Assembly: GCA_013368315.1 (NCBI GenBank)
Contig: JAACJM010000150.1
Span: forward strand, 1 to 64,000
DNA from: Tetrapyrgos nigripes
Taxonomy: Eukaryota; Basidiomycota; Agaricomycetes; Agaricales; Campanellaceae
DNA: 64,000 nt
Direction: 5' to 3'
The notes beneath the pieces are model-generated. The model was not told where the DNA came from and ran no database searches. It saw only the letters and a list, made by a program, of their open reading frames with translations. Within the stretch, counting starts at the first letter, position 1. Each line of letters starts with the position of its first letter. Made by a program: the position numbers and the translations under genes. Shown here piece after piece: positions 44,771 to 55,515 of this stretch.

Positions 44771-47005
44771 ATGGGTTTTCTCTCGGCGCTGTCAGTCTTT
44801 GCTCTATCGCGTTTGCTACGCTAGCAAACGGCTCTCCGTTGACTTCGCCCGTCAAGCGAGAATTGGTCTCTCAAAACTTGGAAGACGTCAAACTTCGCTA
44901 TGTAAGCTGACTCTGGAATCTGCGAGACCACTCCAGGGGTGCATCAGATGTCGGGATATATTGACGTTGGAAAAAACATGTCTATGGTGCGTGTTGTTAC
45001 TCGTCAATCGCTTTTATCCTACTGATCAACGCAAACAGTGGTTCTGGTTCTTTGAAGCACGCGAGTCTCCAGAGACTGCTCCTTTCACGCTCTGGTATGA
45101 TTTTCTGCGAATGAGGGTGTCTCTGTCTGATCTTCTGCAAGGCTGAATGGTGGTCCGGGATGTTCGTCTATGATTGGTCTATTCCAAGGTTCTGCCATAT
45201 GCAACCCATACTACATTCCATTCTCATATGACCATAATCTTATGACAGAACACGGACCATGCCTCGTTAACGACGATTTGACTACCACACTCAATCCTTT
45301 CAGGTAAGCGCGTTAGAGAATTATATCTGCTGAAGTTTGCTGAAAACCATTGATCTTAGCTGGAACAACATCAGCAACAGTATGTCCACAGCCTGCTGTT
45401 TTTAACGCATCAATACCTTACCAGTGCACATTTTACAGTGATTTACATTGACCAGCCCATCGGAACAGGATTTTCCTTCGGTACCGATACCCGTCAATAC
45501 CACCGACGCTGGAGCACCCTTCGTTTGGACTGCCTTCCAGGTTCTCTTTGAAAGTCCTGAATTCGCCAAAATTCCAGAAGCGAGAGTATGTATTCACATC
45601 TATCTACTTTTCTTTTTCGATACTAACAGCGACTTAGGTTCCTCTTTACGACTGAAAGCTACGGAGGACATTATGGACCAAGTTTTGTCACATTCTTTGA
45701 CGAGCAGAACGAGAAGATTCAGAAAGGCGAGATTCAAGGGAGAAGAGATCAATGTCAGCGCGTTGATGATTAACAAGTAGGTTATATCCTCTATTATCGT
45801 TTTTTTTTTTTTCCTTTTGACAAAAACTTTTGCTCACTTTCTCAGCGGCTGGTTTGACCCTCTTATCCAAAACAAAGCCTACCTCGACTTTGCTACCAAT
45901 GCACCTGGTTACGGGCAACTTCAATCCGATGAAGTCCTAGCAGCAATGAATGACTCCTACTTCCGTCCCGGTGGATGCTTGGATCAGGAGCAAGCTTGCT
46001 ACGACGCTGGAACTGGACCAGAATCCGACAAAGTCTGTAGGGATGCGGATGATTTCTGTGTGAGTGTTTGCGTCTTCATGTCTTCCGTCCTCTCTACATC
46101 GCAAGCTCACGTGTTTCCTCTTGAACCAACTTTAGATTGAGTTTCTCTTGGTCCCAGCTGCCATCGACCGCGACATAGACGACTTGAGGGCAAAACTCTT
46201 CTGCGTTGTTCCCTTCGGAAGCCTATGTCACTTTCCTTCATCAGCAAGCTATTATGGATGCTATCGGTGCGGAAGCTACATACCAGGAATGCGCAGATGC
46301 TCCGGATGAGTTATTTTGTCAGGACTGGAGACGTATAGACATTTTCTCGCCTTGACGGCTTCTATCTTCACTTATACACCTTTTGCTTCTGGTTCTAGGA
46401 TGCAAGGACACAACTACCTAAACTCGGTGCTCTGGCAAACTCGAGACTGAAGATGTTGGTATGGGCTGGGGATGCTGATATCAAGTGCGTATTTCCTTTC
46501 CAAACTTGCTCCGAAGAGGGCATCTCTGATGTGCTTATCTTCCTTTTCTGTACTCTGCATCTCCTCTTTCTCCTATCCTATCTTCTTACACAGCTGCAAC
46601 TGGCTCGGCGGACACGCTTCAGTCCTAGCTATGGACTGGTACGGCAAGGAACGACTCGCCAACACGCCTTTCACCAACATGACCATTGATGGCAAAGCTG
46701 TAGCTGCGATACAGAATGTGGATAATTTCTCTTTTGCGTATGTGCCTTTCCTTGTGTCTGGTATAGGGTATAAATTATCAGTTGCTTATCTGCTTATCTC
46801 GTCACGTCGCTTTGGGTTCTATTTAACAGACGAGTCTACGAAGCTGGACATGAAGTGGTGAGTCTTGATTGCGTGTTCCTGGTCCTTGTGGTCTTCAAGG
46901 CTTACCCTTCTGATGCTTTCAATTTTATAGCCTGCCTTCCAACCAGAAGCCGCTCTTGAGATATTCCGACAGATTCTCAATATGCAGCAATTGCATTCTG
47001 TCTGA
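44771..47005 (+). CDS. S10 serine carboxypeptidase, secreted, with several frame breaks
   Basis: Secreted acid carboxypeptidase removing C-terminal residues from peptides. ATG at 44771 ([10 protein letters not shown]) begins a signal peptide. Then come [20 protein letters not shown] and [20 protein letters not shown]. The catalytic Ser block [14 protein letters not shown] is at about 45145-45186. [32 protein letters not shown] and [20 protein letters not shown] follow, then [13 protein letters not shown] and [11 protein letters not shown]. The catalytic Asp is in VWAGDADI (about 46460), followed by [13 protein letters not shown], and the catalytic His is in VYEAGHEV (about 46845). The stop is at 47003-47005. 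The triad is complete. Rejoining frames needs one-base changes at about 44799 (T missing), 44904 (A extra), 45739 (G extra) and 46195 (A extra), so it is either mis-assembled or a young pseudogene. Confidence 0.75.
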
Positions 47006-48229
47006 GCGTGAAGTATTTTTGGCGTCCTTCAAGGACCAAACTCGAAGGGTTTTCGGGTGATGTTGAGTTGTATAGAAAGCTGTAGCCTGGACCGTACATA
47101 CCACTTTATCCTGGAATGCAGGATTTTGCGCTTCACTTAAACTTGACATTGGTGTTGCTATGGCTCTGTAAGAGAAGTTTTGAGAGAATAGACTTGAAAG
47201 TGTTGGCATGTACATCAGAGCCAGCGTAGGTGAAAGCTGACAAATCAAATATCCGCGTCGCTGTCTCCAACGATGTCAAAACCCAATGATGACCCTCGCG
47301 ACTCTTCGCTCGAAGGACCTATGCGGCTTCCTAACTCTTGGTACTCGGAATCTAGTGGTTTGTACCAGCACAGCAAGTAATCTTGACGCGCTACATCCCG
47401 CTGACTTGGCATCTCGGTTTTTTCTCTCCACTTCAGATATTTTCGGAACTGGAGGAATGTTTCTTCTCTGGTATGATCATGGTGACGAGGAATAGGTGTG
47501 TATGCTGTTTTTACCTACCGTCTTGACATATGCTCGAAGTTTTGTTACTAAGTGACACCTCATCTCTTTTTTCTTTTCTTCAGATATCTTGCATGGCCTG
47601 CTATCCTATTTGGTCTTTACGGTGTGGTGAATCAGCACCCTTTGCGCACAAAAGAAAGCAGTAGTAGTCCCTGGTCAAATCTTAGGTGTGTACCAACGTT
47701 TTTTTGGTCAGTTGATGACAGCTCATCACAAATCCAGTTTATGCGTCATGGCTCTCCTTGCTTCGTACATGCCAATGTTTATCGTCACTCCTGACAGAAC
47801 ACAGTCATCTTCTACTCCTCTGTAATGTCTTCAGAAGTTAGAACTGTCCAATTTCCACACGTATATCCCTTTCAGATATTGTGCTTCCGTGATCGAGTAC
47901 TTGCAACCAGACACTGCTCCATCCATTTCCGCTCTCCCTCAAACCTTTTGAGACCCCAAAAAATGACCGGATGACCTTCCTCGTCATTCCCGCTGCTGCA
48001 AAAGAGGCATTACCCGCTTTTTTCACATACGAGGGAGGAATTTGTGTTTTCTTTGCGCGAAGTCAAAGTCGCTAGACCTTGGATTAGAAGTGCCTGGGAA
48101 GTGCCTAGACACATCGAACTCTCCTAATCTTGTCTGATGATTTTCGAATTTGTCCTCAGTACAGTCCGATCTCTTGACGCAAGTGTTGCATTACTGGATT
48201 ATTATCTACTTCTACTCTAGATCTCGGTG
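47006..48229 (+). other. Unresolved region, possible 5' part of the downstream 7TM gene
   Basis: A hydrophobic piece LDALHPADLASRFFLSTSDI...GGMFLLW at about 47390-47475 and YLAWPAILFGLYGVVNQHPL at about 47585-47645 look like membrane-protein exons joined by a short intron. They cannot be linked in frame to the 48.2-50.0 kb exons. They may be the N-terminus of the 7TM protein or a separate relic. The stretch 47000-47280 is probably the carboxypeptidase 3' flank. Confidence 0.3.
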
Positions 48230-50025
48230 ACCTCGGTCAGCTGGAGCCAATTTCAACGACTACGCAATCCCGCTTTGATGCCTGGCAGTATCCACATGTA
48301 TCCGCTCGTGAGTACGACAATCGATCCAACCAAACGCTGTTTTTATATCCTTCTTGCATCCACTTTTCCAACTTCCTCGACTTCCTGTACCCACTCTTAG
48401 TACAGCACTGGATTCGGATAATGACCACGGCGTTATACTTCCCTCTGGTAGGGATCCAAGTGCTTATCTTTGTGATATACTTTACCGGTGAGCCTGCCTC
48501 AGAAGTGCCAGTGTGCTCTGTTCTCTGAATACTTGTTCATGCCGTAGGTTTATCCGCCCTTTCATATTGCATAATCCATTGGATTACGCACCAGGATACA
48601 TTCGTCTTGGAATACCATCCGCCAGATTAGAGCCTCTCGCCTCCTCGTCTTTGCTGTGTTCGTTTGACTCGTGGTTATTCATCTTCTCGAGTGCGCAAGG
48701 CCGTGGCGCTACATGCTAGAATTTCCTCGTTAACATCACACTTCTAGGTGGTATTCTGATTTTTGGACTGGGATTAGAAACTTCTCCTTCTGTATGCGGA
48801 TTCGCGATCAACCTTTGTGTGGTGTTTTATGGGTCTTCAAAATGGCTCATATATTTCCTATTGAGTGAGTCTCTTGTTCCTCGGTGTTTGTTACCCAAGC
48901 TGAATTGTCCTTCCGTTGCTTTGTATTTTGTCTCAGTCGAGAGAGTCCATATCGTGTGGCGTTCAAATATGGTACCCAACACTCCCCGCCTCAAGTCCAA
49001 AATCTACATTATCTCTCTAATCACGATTTGTCTTTACTCCATCCTCATCATTATGATGGTCATTGGGCGCAAACATTACATTCGGGAAAGTGATGGCGTT
49101 TGCTACATCGGGCTCAAGCCACACTCGTCCTGGGGCTTGCTATGTTATGATCTGTAAGCCAGGCTCGTCTCTTTATGATAAGAGAAAGAAAAGACTTTCT
49201 AACGGGACTTCATAGCTACATCAATGTCTTCCTCACCTCTCTCTTCCTTTGGCCTCTGCTCAAATTCAAAATTATGAATGATCGTATTCGGAGAGTGGCA
49301 ATTCGTACATTGGTGTGAGTGGCATCCTACAACTTGTCTGGATCATCGTTAGCTCAGAGTCTGCCTACTCAGTGCTTCCGCAATTTCCCTTACGACCTCA
49401 ACCGTGAATATGGCGATTCTTGCTGTCCATCATGATGAGCGAGGGTGGATGTGTCTTGCATGGTGTACCTCAGATGTTCGTTATCGGGCATCCAGAAAGC
49501 TAATCCCAACTAATATCTATCTATCCACTTTTTCCTGTTCTCTGTCGAACGCTGCCTAGATTATCATCAACGCCCTCGCTATTTTCTGGATAACCAAGAA
49601 TGTATCCCCTCCAGAACGTTACCCCGGCCGATCCGATCCAGGTCGACCTGACCGTTCTGCAAGTCGCAGTGGTGTCACTAGTGGCTCTTCTGCCAACAGT
49701 ATATCAAAAAAGATTCGGTTTTCCTTCCAGGACAAAAAGAAGTGAATTTGGTACTTCGCATTTGACCACTCATTTCGATTCCACGTTGTCGACCATTTAC
49801 TCACACGAGTTATATCCTACGTCTCCGGCGTCGCCCTTAGCAGAGGACGGATACGGACAGGGACAAGGGGACAGCAGTTCTCCAGTTCCACTATCCAGAG
49901 TTGTACTGCCGCCTGGGAATGGTAGGCCTAGGGCGAAAGATTCGGACAGATACAAGGAAGCTCACGTCCAACCTTTAGAGGTTTGGGTAGAGAAGGAGGA
50001 AGTACGAGGCGTGGAAGATGTTTAG
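48230..50025 (+). CDS. Agaricomycete multi-pass (7TM-like) membrane protein, start unresolved
   Basis: An extracellular loop (EYDNRSNQTLFLYPSCIHFS) and TM ALYFPLVGIQVLIFVIYF occur near 48300-48490. The well-conserved part starts at about 48722: NITLLGGILIFGLGLETSPS, CVVFYGSSKWLIYFLL, then after an intron VERVHIVW, LKSKIYIISLITICLYSILI, VCYIGLKPHSSWGLLCYDLY, INVFLTSLFLWPLLKFKI, RRVAIRTLVASAISLTTSTV and DIIINALAIFWIT. These match an uncharacterised membrane-protein type common in mushrooms; function unknown. A hydrophilic tail ends GVEDV at 50025. TAG at 48718-48720 and TGA at 48665-48667 block upstream frames, and one extra A at 49734-49738 breaks the tail frame. The gene is therefore broken or mis-read; the first exons are not fixed. 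Confidence 0.5.
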
Positions 50026-50401
50026 AAAGGAAGCTTTGTATTAGTACCGCTATCATGTCTTTCTTAAGCTTGTCGTGTATAACCCAAGAATTTGATAGAT
50101 TATATAGTGGACTCTTCCCCTTGACAAAAAGAGACACTTGTGTATCCGACGGGCACCAGAGGAGTAAACACGCTGATGGAAGAAGTGTTGTTTTGCAGGT
50201 CGCGAGGAGAGTTGGCGGGTGTGGTAACAGTGTCTGGTGTCCTGCTGAGTGAACTCCCAGTCTAAGTGAAGATAAATAGAAGACGATGACCGAATGTCAA
50301 GAAGTCCGACATCATGATACATATAAACACCTTCCTCCTATTCCGGAAGCTACGGTACTGTAAAAAGCACAATTGCAGGTCCTAGTTCATAGTTAGATAA
50401 G

Positions 50402-52866
50402 TTAATCTTGACGCAATGTCCTCGTATTATATACAATCAGAAACGTCGCCACCGTCGCTAACGCAGCCAAAAACAGTAAGACGGCATAACAAAACGCATA
50501 TCTACACCTCTGGATCCAGGGATCAAACATCCTCCTCCTACTCTCTCCCTTTCCACGGACGTCCTTCAACTTGACGACAGGAAAATAAATCAAAGAGCCT
50601 ATTAGGCTTCGTTATAATGGCCATGAAAATCTGACCGCACTTCTGCATGGCACTAGGACCAGGGTCAGAAGAAGACGGAGGCGAAGAAGAGATAGGTGGT
50701 GGACGAGGAATGAAAGGATATCCAAACGATATTCCTCTTAGGCTACGTTTGAAAATTTTGCTCTCCGTACTCTGTTTCTCTTGGATCCATCTAGGAAGTG
50801 GAGGTAGTGACTGCTGATGCTGTCTCTTCGGTTGTCGTGGATGTCTTCCATATCCCTTTTCCAAATCTCCATCTCCCACTGGGTTGCCGATAACACCACC
50901 TCCGGGGGGTATTCCATTTGTACTCCCATTCTCACTTGCATCTCTCGCATTCTCCTTCTCCTTCTCCTTTCCATTTCCGCCATCTGCCCTCTTCCTCCTC
51001 TTCCCCAAACACCACCCCATCCTCTCATCCCACCACTCTTTCCTCCCAATCCCCATCCCAAACCGCACCTTAAATATCCCCACGAAGTAAAACTCCCACA
51101 CCGTCTTCATAGGCGGCATTTCCCCATACCTCGTGAAATGCCAGCCACCCACCAACCACAACACCGGACACACAAATCCCAACCAGAATGCCCAAAATGC
51201 TGGGGTTGTGTAGACCCATTCTCTCCTTGGTCTTTTGAACCTGACAGAGCCGAGAGCAGACCCAGCAGAGAACCCTGCGTCTCGTTCCCAGCGTCTGTCC
51301 AAAAAGGATTCAGACGTGGATTGAGATGCACCGGTAGTATAGGTTAAAGATGTGGAATAAGACCGAGAGTGGGTGTAGGCGTTTGCTGCGAGGTGGCCGT
51401 GGGTAGAGAGTGGTGTGCTGAGACGATGTGTGCTGGATGGGTTACCACTGAGAGCAGTGTTGGAGTCACTGGATTGGAGGAGAGCACCAACGGCGTCGTT
51501 GTACTCGACTGGGTGGTCACCGACCAGGTAAGCCACTGGGATTGCTAGCCCAATGTCATCCTCTGCTTCTTCATCGTAGTGCTCTCTATCCACTTCCATA
51601 ATCTGAGGCTCTCCAAACTGTATCATACTCGTGCCGGCCCTTAAAGGGTGTGGACTCGACTCGCTCGCAGTAACGAAACTATCTGCGTGCGCAGAAGCTC
51701 TGGAGTATTCACCCTCTGTAGGAGTTGCATCATATTCCTCTGAGCTGCCAGAGGCTTCTATGGTCGATAATTGGGTCTGCAGTTGTAAAGCAGAAAATTT
51801 AGGAGGCCTGAGAGGCGGATCGTAGCTGGGACTAGGATGCGGTCCGGGAAACGGTGGTCGTAGATCCAAAGGCGGTATACTGGGTGCAACAGAGGAGGCA
51901 GAACGAGATGAGCTCTGCGAGAGGCTTCGTTTGGGTGTTCGTGAAATGAACGGGTTAGTGGAATGAACGGGAGAAGGACCTTCCGAGAGGATTTCGATAG
52001 AGTATAAATTAGTTGAATGAATGAAAGATGAGGGAAACAAAGGCTCACGAATCGTCACGTCAGAAGAGTCTGATCCTTTCGATTTCTTTGACCCAGATGG
52101 ACTTCGGTACCGTAGTGTCCTGGACTGAGGGAAGAGGAACTGTCCTGCGTGGAGACTCTGGAGAAATGTATTCCAACTCTTGGATTGGTGAAAGGGGTTT
52201 TGGATACACGTTTGGATACACGTTTGTATATGCATGCTTATTGTAGCCAGACTGCGATTGCGCGTCCAGTCGGAGTGAATGCAAAGATAATGCAGTCGGC
52301 CTCGCAGACCGCTGGGAGGACGGAGAAGAGGACGATGACGATGACGGTAAAGGGGAAGGTGAAAGTGAAGTAGGTGTAGTCGTCGTCGTCGAAGACGATG
52401 CTTCGGGTGAAGATAAAGACCTGTCCATCCCATGTAGATACCGACTCCTCAAGGCGGCTCTTGTAGGCGCTGAAAGAGCATCTGGTTGGGACATCTGTTC
52501 TCCGCTTTCTGAGCTTGCCGGACTCTGAGGTGGTGGTCTCAGCCAGGCAATAGCAGAAGGCCCGGAACGAGAGCTTGTGCTCGATTTCGAAGGGCTAGAA
52601 GGGTATCCTTGGATAGAATTGTCTGAACGGTGTTCTCTTGGTATCCATCGTCCTTCAACGTCGTCAAAGCCAGTGATTGACTGGGGAGCAGTAGGAAGAA
52701 TTGGTCCACTGATCATGCTAGTGTTGAGTTGGAGTCTCGCTTGGCCTGACTGTGACGTCGGCCGCGAGTTTCTTTGTGGTGTTGAAGGGAGACTATCTGC
52801 AGAGCCAGATTCGAGTGCAGCGTATGTATCTCGAGAACGCGCTGACGGGAAGAAGAAGTCGAACAT
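50402..52866 (-). CDS. Ser/Pro-rich protein with two predicted transmembrane segments
   Basis: I do not recognise a domain. ATG at 52866 (MFDFFFPSARSRDTYAALES). A long Ser/Thr/Pro-rich stretch follows, including a Thr run and a Ser run at about 52340-52390. The frame then changes near 52090-52180, where an intron with acceptor CTTCCCTCAG or a one-base indel must lie, into SGSKKSKGSDSSDVTIREPL. Membrane segment 1 is WVYTTPAFWAFWLGFVCPVL at about 51215-51130. A basic cytosolic stretch (GKRRKRADGGNGKEKEKENA) and Pro-rich IPRPPPISSSPPSSS follow. A last intron near 50530-50600 leads to membrane segment 2, YAFCYAVLLFLAALATVATF; stop 50402. The layout suggests a membrane-anchored protein with a long disordered N-terminus. 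A TATAAA-like box lies at 53056-53063. Confidence 0.6.
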
Positions 52867-53898
52867 TGCAGACTTGAAAGAAACGAAGAGGAACGAAAGA
52901 GGAAACGCGGTGTGCGCAATCCGATAACACGGTGCCGAGAGTTGTGAACAATGCGCGTTACAGCAAGGCACACGGTGGTCTACTTGCGTAGCGCAAGTTA
53001 ACGGGAAGGGTGAGCGGTCTCACAGAGTTGGAGAGTGTAAAGACACATACCTCCAGTCTTTATAAACCTCGCTTATACCTCAAAGGGTGGTCTCACTCTC
53101 AAATTCCTCCGATGCCTTTTGCAATGCATAGAAGTGAAGCGGTGTCTAAATAGCACGGAGTGGCCGCCTCGTGTTGCCTCCCAAAACGGGGCTCAGACAA
53201 AGAAACCTGCCTGTGGCAGCAATGAGTGGTCCTTCTATCTCTATCCACTGAACCACGCACCTTATTCATCCCAGTGGCAGTATTGCTTCATTCCTACGGA
53301 TAAGGTGCTCCTTGTGAGCATAAGACTTGGTGTCTAGACTGAAGTAGAACACGTTTCGTTGGCTCATAAGCGATCGCTGATCGATTCTACACGAGGCCAG
53401 GTCGTTTGCAGGTCGTGGTCCGTAGACGATATCTACCCGGTTGGCTTTGAAGGTACTTGAGTACTCAGCATGTCTAGTGAGGCGATGAGGAACATGGTGG
53501 TCGAGTTGCAAGGTGCAGTTCGGTGAAAGTCAATTTGATCCGCGCCGTCTAATAACTCACTTTACTCTTTCATGTGCGCAAGCCATATCTGCGTTCCTCG
53601 GAAAAGTTTAGCTAGAACTGGACTGTCGTCAATCTCAACCCTCAATTTGTCCTTTGGAGCAGCCACCCGTTTCTTCAATATGCTGGTGCACCCTCACTCA
53701 CTTTTGTACGTCTCACTTGTGTGGCGGGCTCTCTGATTCTTGTGGCTATCTTTCAAACCTGGAATAGTTTGCGCACCGAGCCTCGAAGGCTCCGCGCTTT
53801 CTGCTCAGGCTGGTCCGTAGCCCCAGGGAGTCGGGGTAGCCGGCCGCATGACGGTTCCAGCTGGAGCCTCGAGTACTATTAGATTACTAAATATAAGT
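52867..53898. other. Intergenic, promoter of the Ser-rich gene
   Basis: Contains TTTATAAA at 53056-53063, about 190 bp upstream of the minus-strand start. The rest shows no supported gene. The interval 53740-53898 leads into the duplicated NmrA locus. Confidence 0.35.
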
Positions 53899-53970
53899 AC
53901 ATCGGGATGCCTCACCCCCGGCGTATCAGTTCGTGGTCCTAGCCCGGGTGATACACTCCTCCTGCTCCTC
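53899..53970 (+). repeat. Direct repeat unit A of the NmrA tandem duplication
   Basis: The sequence from ACATCGGGATGCCTC through CCTAGCCCGGGTGATAC to CTCCTGCTCCTC matches 55132-55206 at roughly 80 percent by eye. It lies upstream of the NmrA relic, as its partner lies upstream of the intact gene. Confidence 0.65.
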
Positions 53971-54059
53971 AAATGTCCACTTCACGTTCGTACGCCATTT
54001 TTCTCTTATCCTTCTTCTTTATCACACACATGCTGATCTTCCTCTATGACTCCCTTCAT

Positions 54060-54300
54060 CACAGCAAGTCAAAGTCCTCATCCTTCATCTGAACATTGTT
54101 GTTTCAGCAGCCGACAAACTCCAAGCAAACTCCAAGAACTTACTTATTGTAGGTGCAGACACTGTGATTGATACCCGCACTCGTCTGGGAACAGCTCCAT
54201 ATAGCACAACTGGATGGAGGATCTTGCAAAATTGTTGGAGTGAAGATGCTTGTTCCTGGAATACCACGGCGTAGAGGGGATGTTCGGAAGCTTCTGTCGC
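54060..54300 (+). pseudogene. Degenerate NmrA-like copy
   Basis: The short segment AGTCAAAGTCCTCATCCTTC (54067) matches AGTCAAAGTCCCCGTTCGTC in the intact gene (55664). Further on, GADTVID resembles GADTIIC, and GVKMLVPGIPRRRGDVRKL resembles GVERFVPCDFGTPGRRGVRKL. The Rossmann start (GGSGLTG) is absent and the frame is not continuous. An open frame (54168-54635, 155 codons) runs through it and beyond but does not resemble NmrA after this point. Confidence 0.55.
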
Positions 54301-55131
54301 CTATCATGTTCAAGTTTCCGGTTGATCCGGAACGTTATCCCTCTGGCACTTACACTTACACTCTTTCTGTTATTCCTCCCCTTTTCTCCCTCTTCTATCA
54401 TCTTGGAACGTCATCCAAAGTAAAACTGCAGCATCCAGCTCAGTTCTTCCTCTATCCAACCGAATCTTCGTATATGAAATCCTCTGGTGCACTCCTATCG
54501 AGCTATCGATTTTGGTGGACACCAACGTGGTATTTGCTCGCCGACATCGCTGACAACGACGAGCTCACTACTTTCCTCGAGACCATTCTGACTCACTTAC
54601 GAGCAGCAGACGTCACGCAAGCCTGTGCAGAATAACCCTGACTTGTGCTTGGTAGTAGCCTCATCGTGTACATACACTTCAATAAATCTGCAGTACTCCA
54701 TTACCACCGCTGGACATTGTCCCACGCAACTGCCTTAAGCTTTGCTGATGACGGCGCTTTTGGTGCTTCGTCTGCCCTCAGTGTGTGCGGAAAGTCTGTG
54801 ACCATTATCCTGCTTAAGTGGAGCACGTTCAGATGAGCCTAGAACTTTACAAATGTGGTCGTAAAATTCTTGGAAACTTCAGGCATGTTACACCAATGGC
54901 TTCCGACATGCTAAACTGGCCCTATGCTACCTGGTTATGCTCTACAGTGTCAGTGGAGCTCGTATGTAGATCAACCGTTTTTTGTATGGTAGTGCCATCG
55001 GTAACATTATTCTACTTGCCTGTATCCTCAGCGGTGGTAGAACTTTGGGCGGATCGACGACGGACCTATGAACCGCCAGCTCGTCTTGCTCGAGGTCCTA
55101 TCATCCCGGGAACAATGATGTACTCAGACCT
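54301..55131. other. Spacer between NmrA copies
   Basis: The relic frame continues to 54635 with unrecognised sequence (ending AADVTQACAE). After that only short motif-free frames are found before repeat unit B. Confidence 0.35.
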
Positions 55132-55206
55132 ACATCGGGACGCTTCCCGGACCCCCGGTGCATCAGTTTTTGGTCCCAGCCCGGGTAATAGACTCCTCCT
55201 CCTCCT
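55132..55206 (+). repeat. Direct repeat unit B of the NmrA tandem duplication
   Basis: ACATCGGGACGCTTC to CTCCTCCTCCTC, matching 53899-53970. It lies 310 bp upstream of the NmrA-like gene start. Confidence 0.65.
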
Positions 55207-55515
55207 CCCTCGTTGAAGGTTGAACAGCGGCACTTGCTGAAACCGTAAAACTGCGCTCCGATAGACTACATCATGCTGTACTATCATCCGTCTTGCCATT
55301 CTTCTGCGTCGGCGTGATCAGTCCGTATAGTGGATGACCCCTGTCATTTAAGGTTCAGTACTGCAGTACTAGCCGCCGCAAAGGATACAAGAGTGTCTCA
55401 TCAAGGCTTCTGATTTGATTATGCAGACAAGTGTACAGAAGTTCACAAGGTATATTCACGGGATCTATAAACGCACGTTCTTTTATATGGCAACACTGCG
55501 ATTCTTGGCTCTCAA

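Noticed and set aside
44901..44936. Possible 35-nt intron (GTAAGC...CCAG) in the carboxypeptidase
   Set aside because: It would remove the conserved ICETTPG segment and is shorter than any other intron here; a one-base indel explains the frame better.
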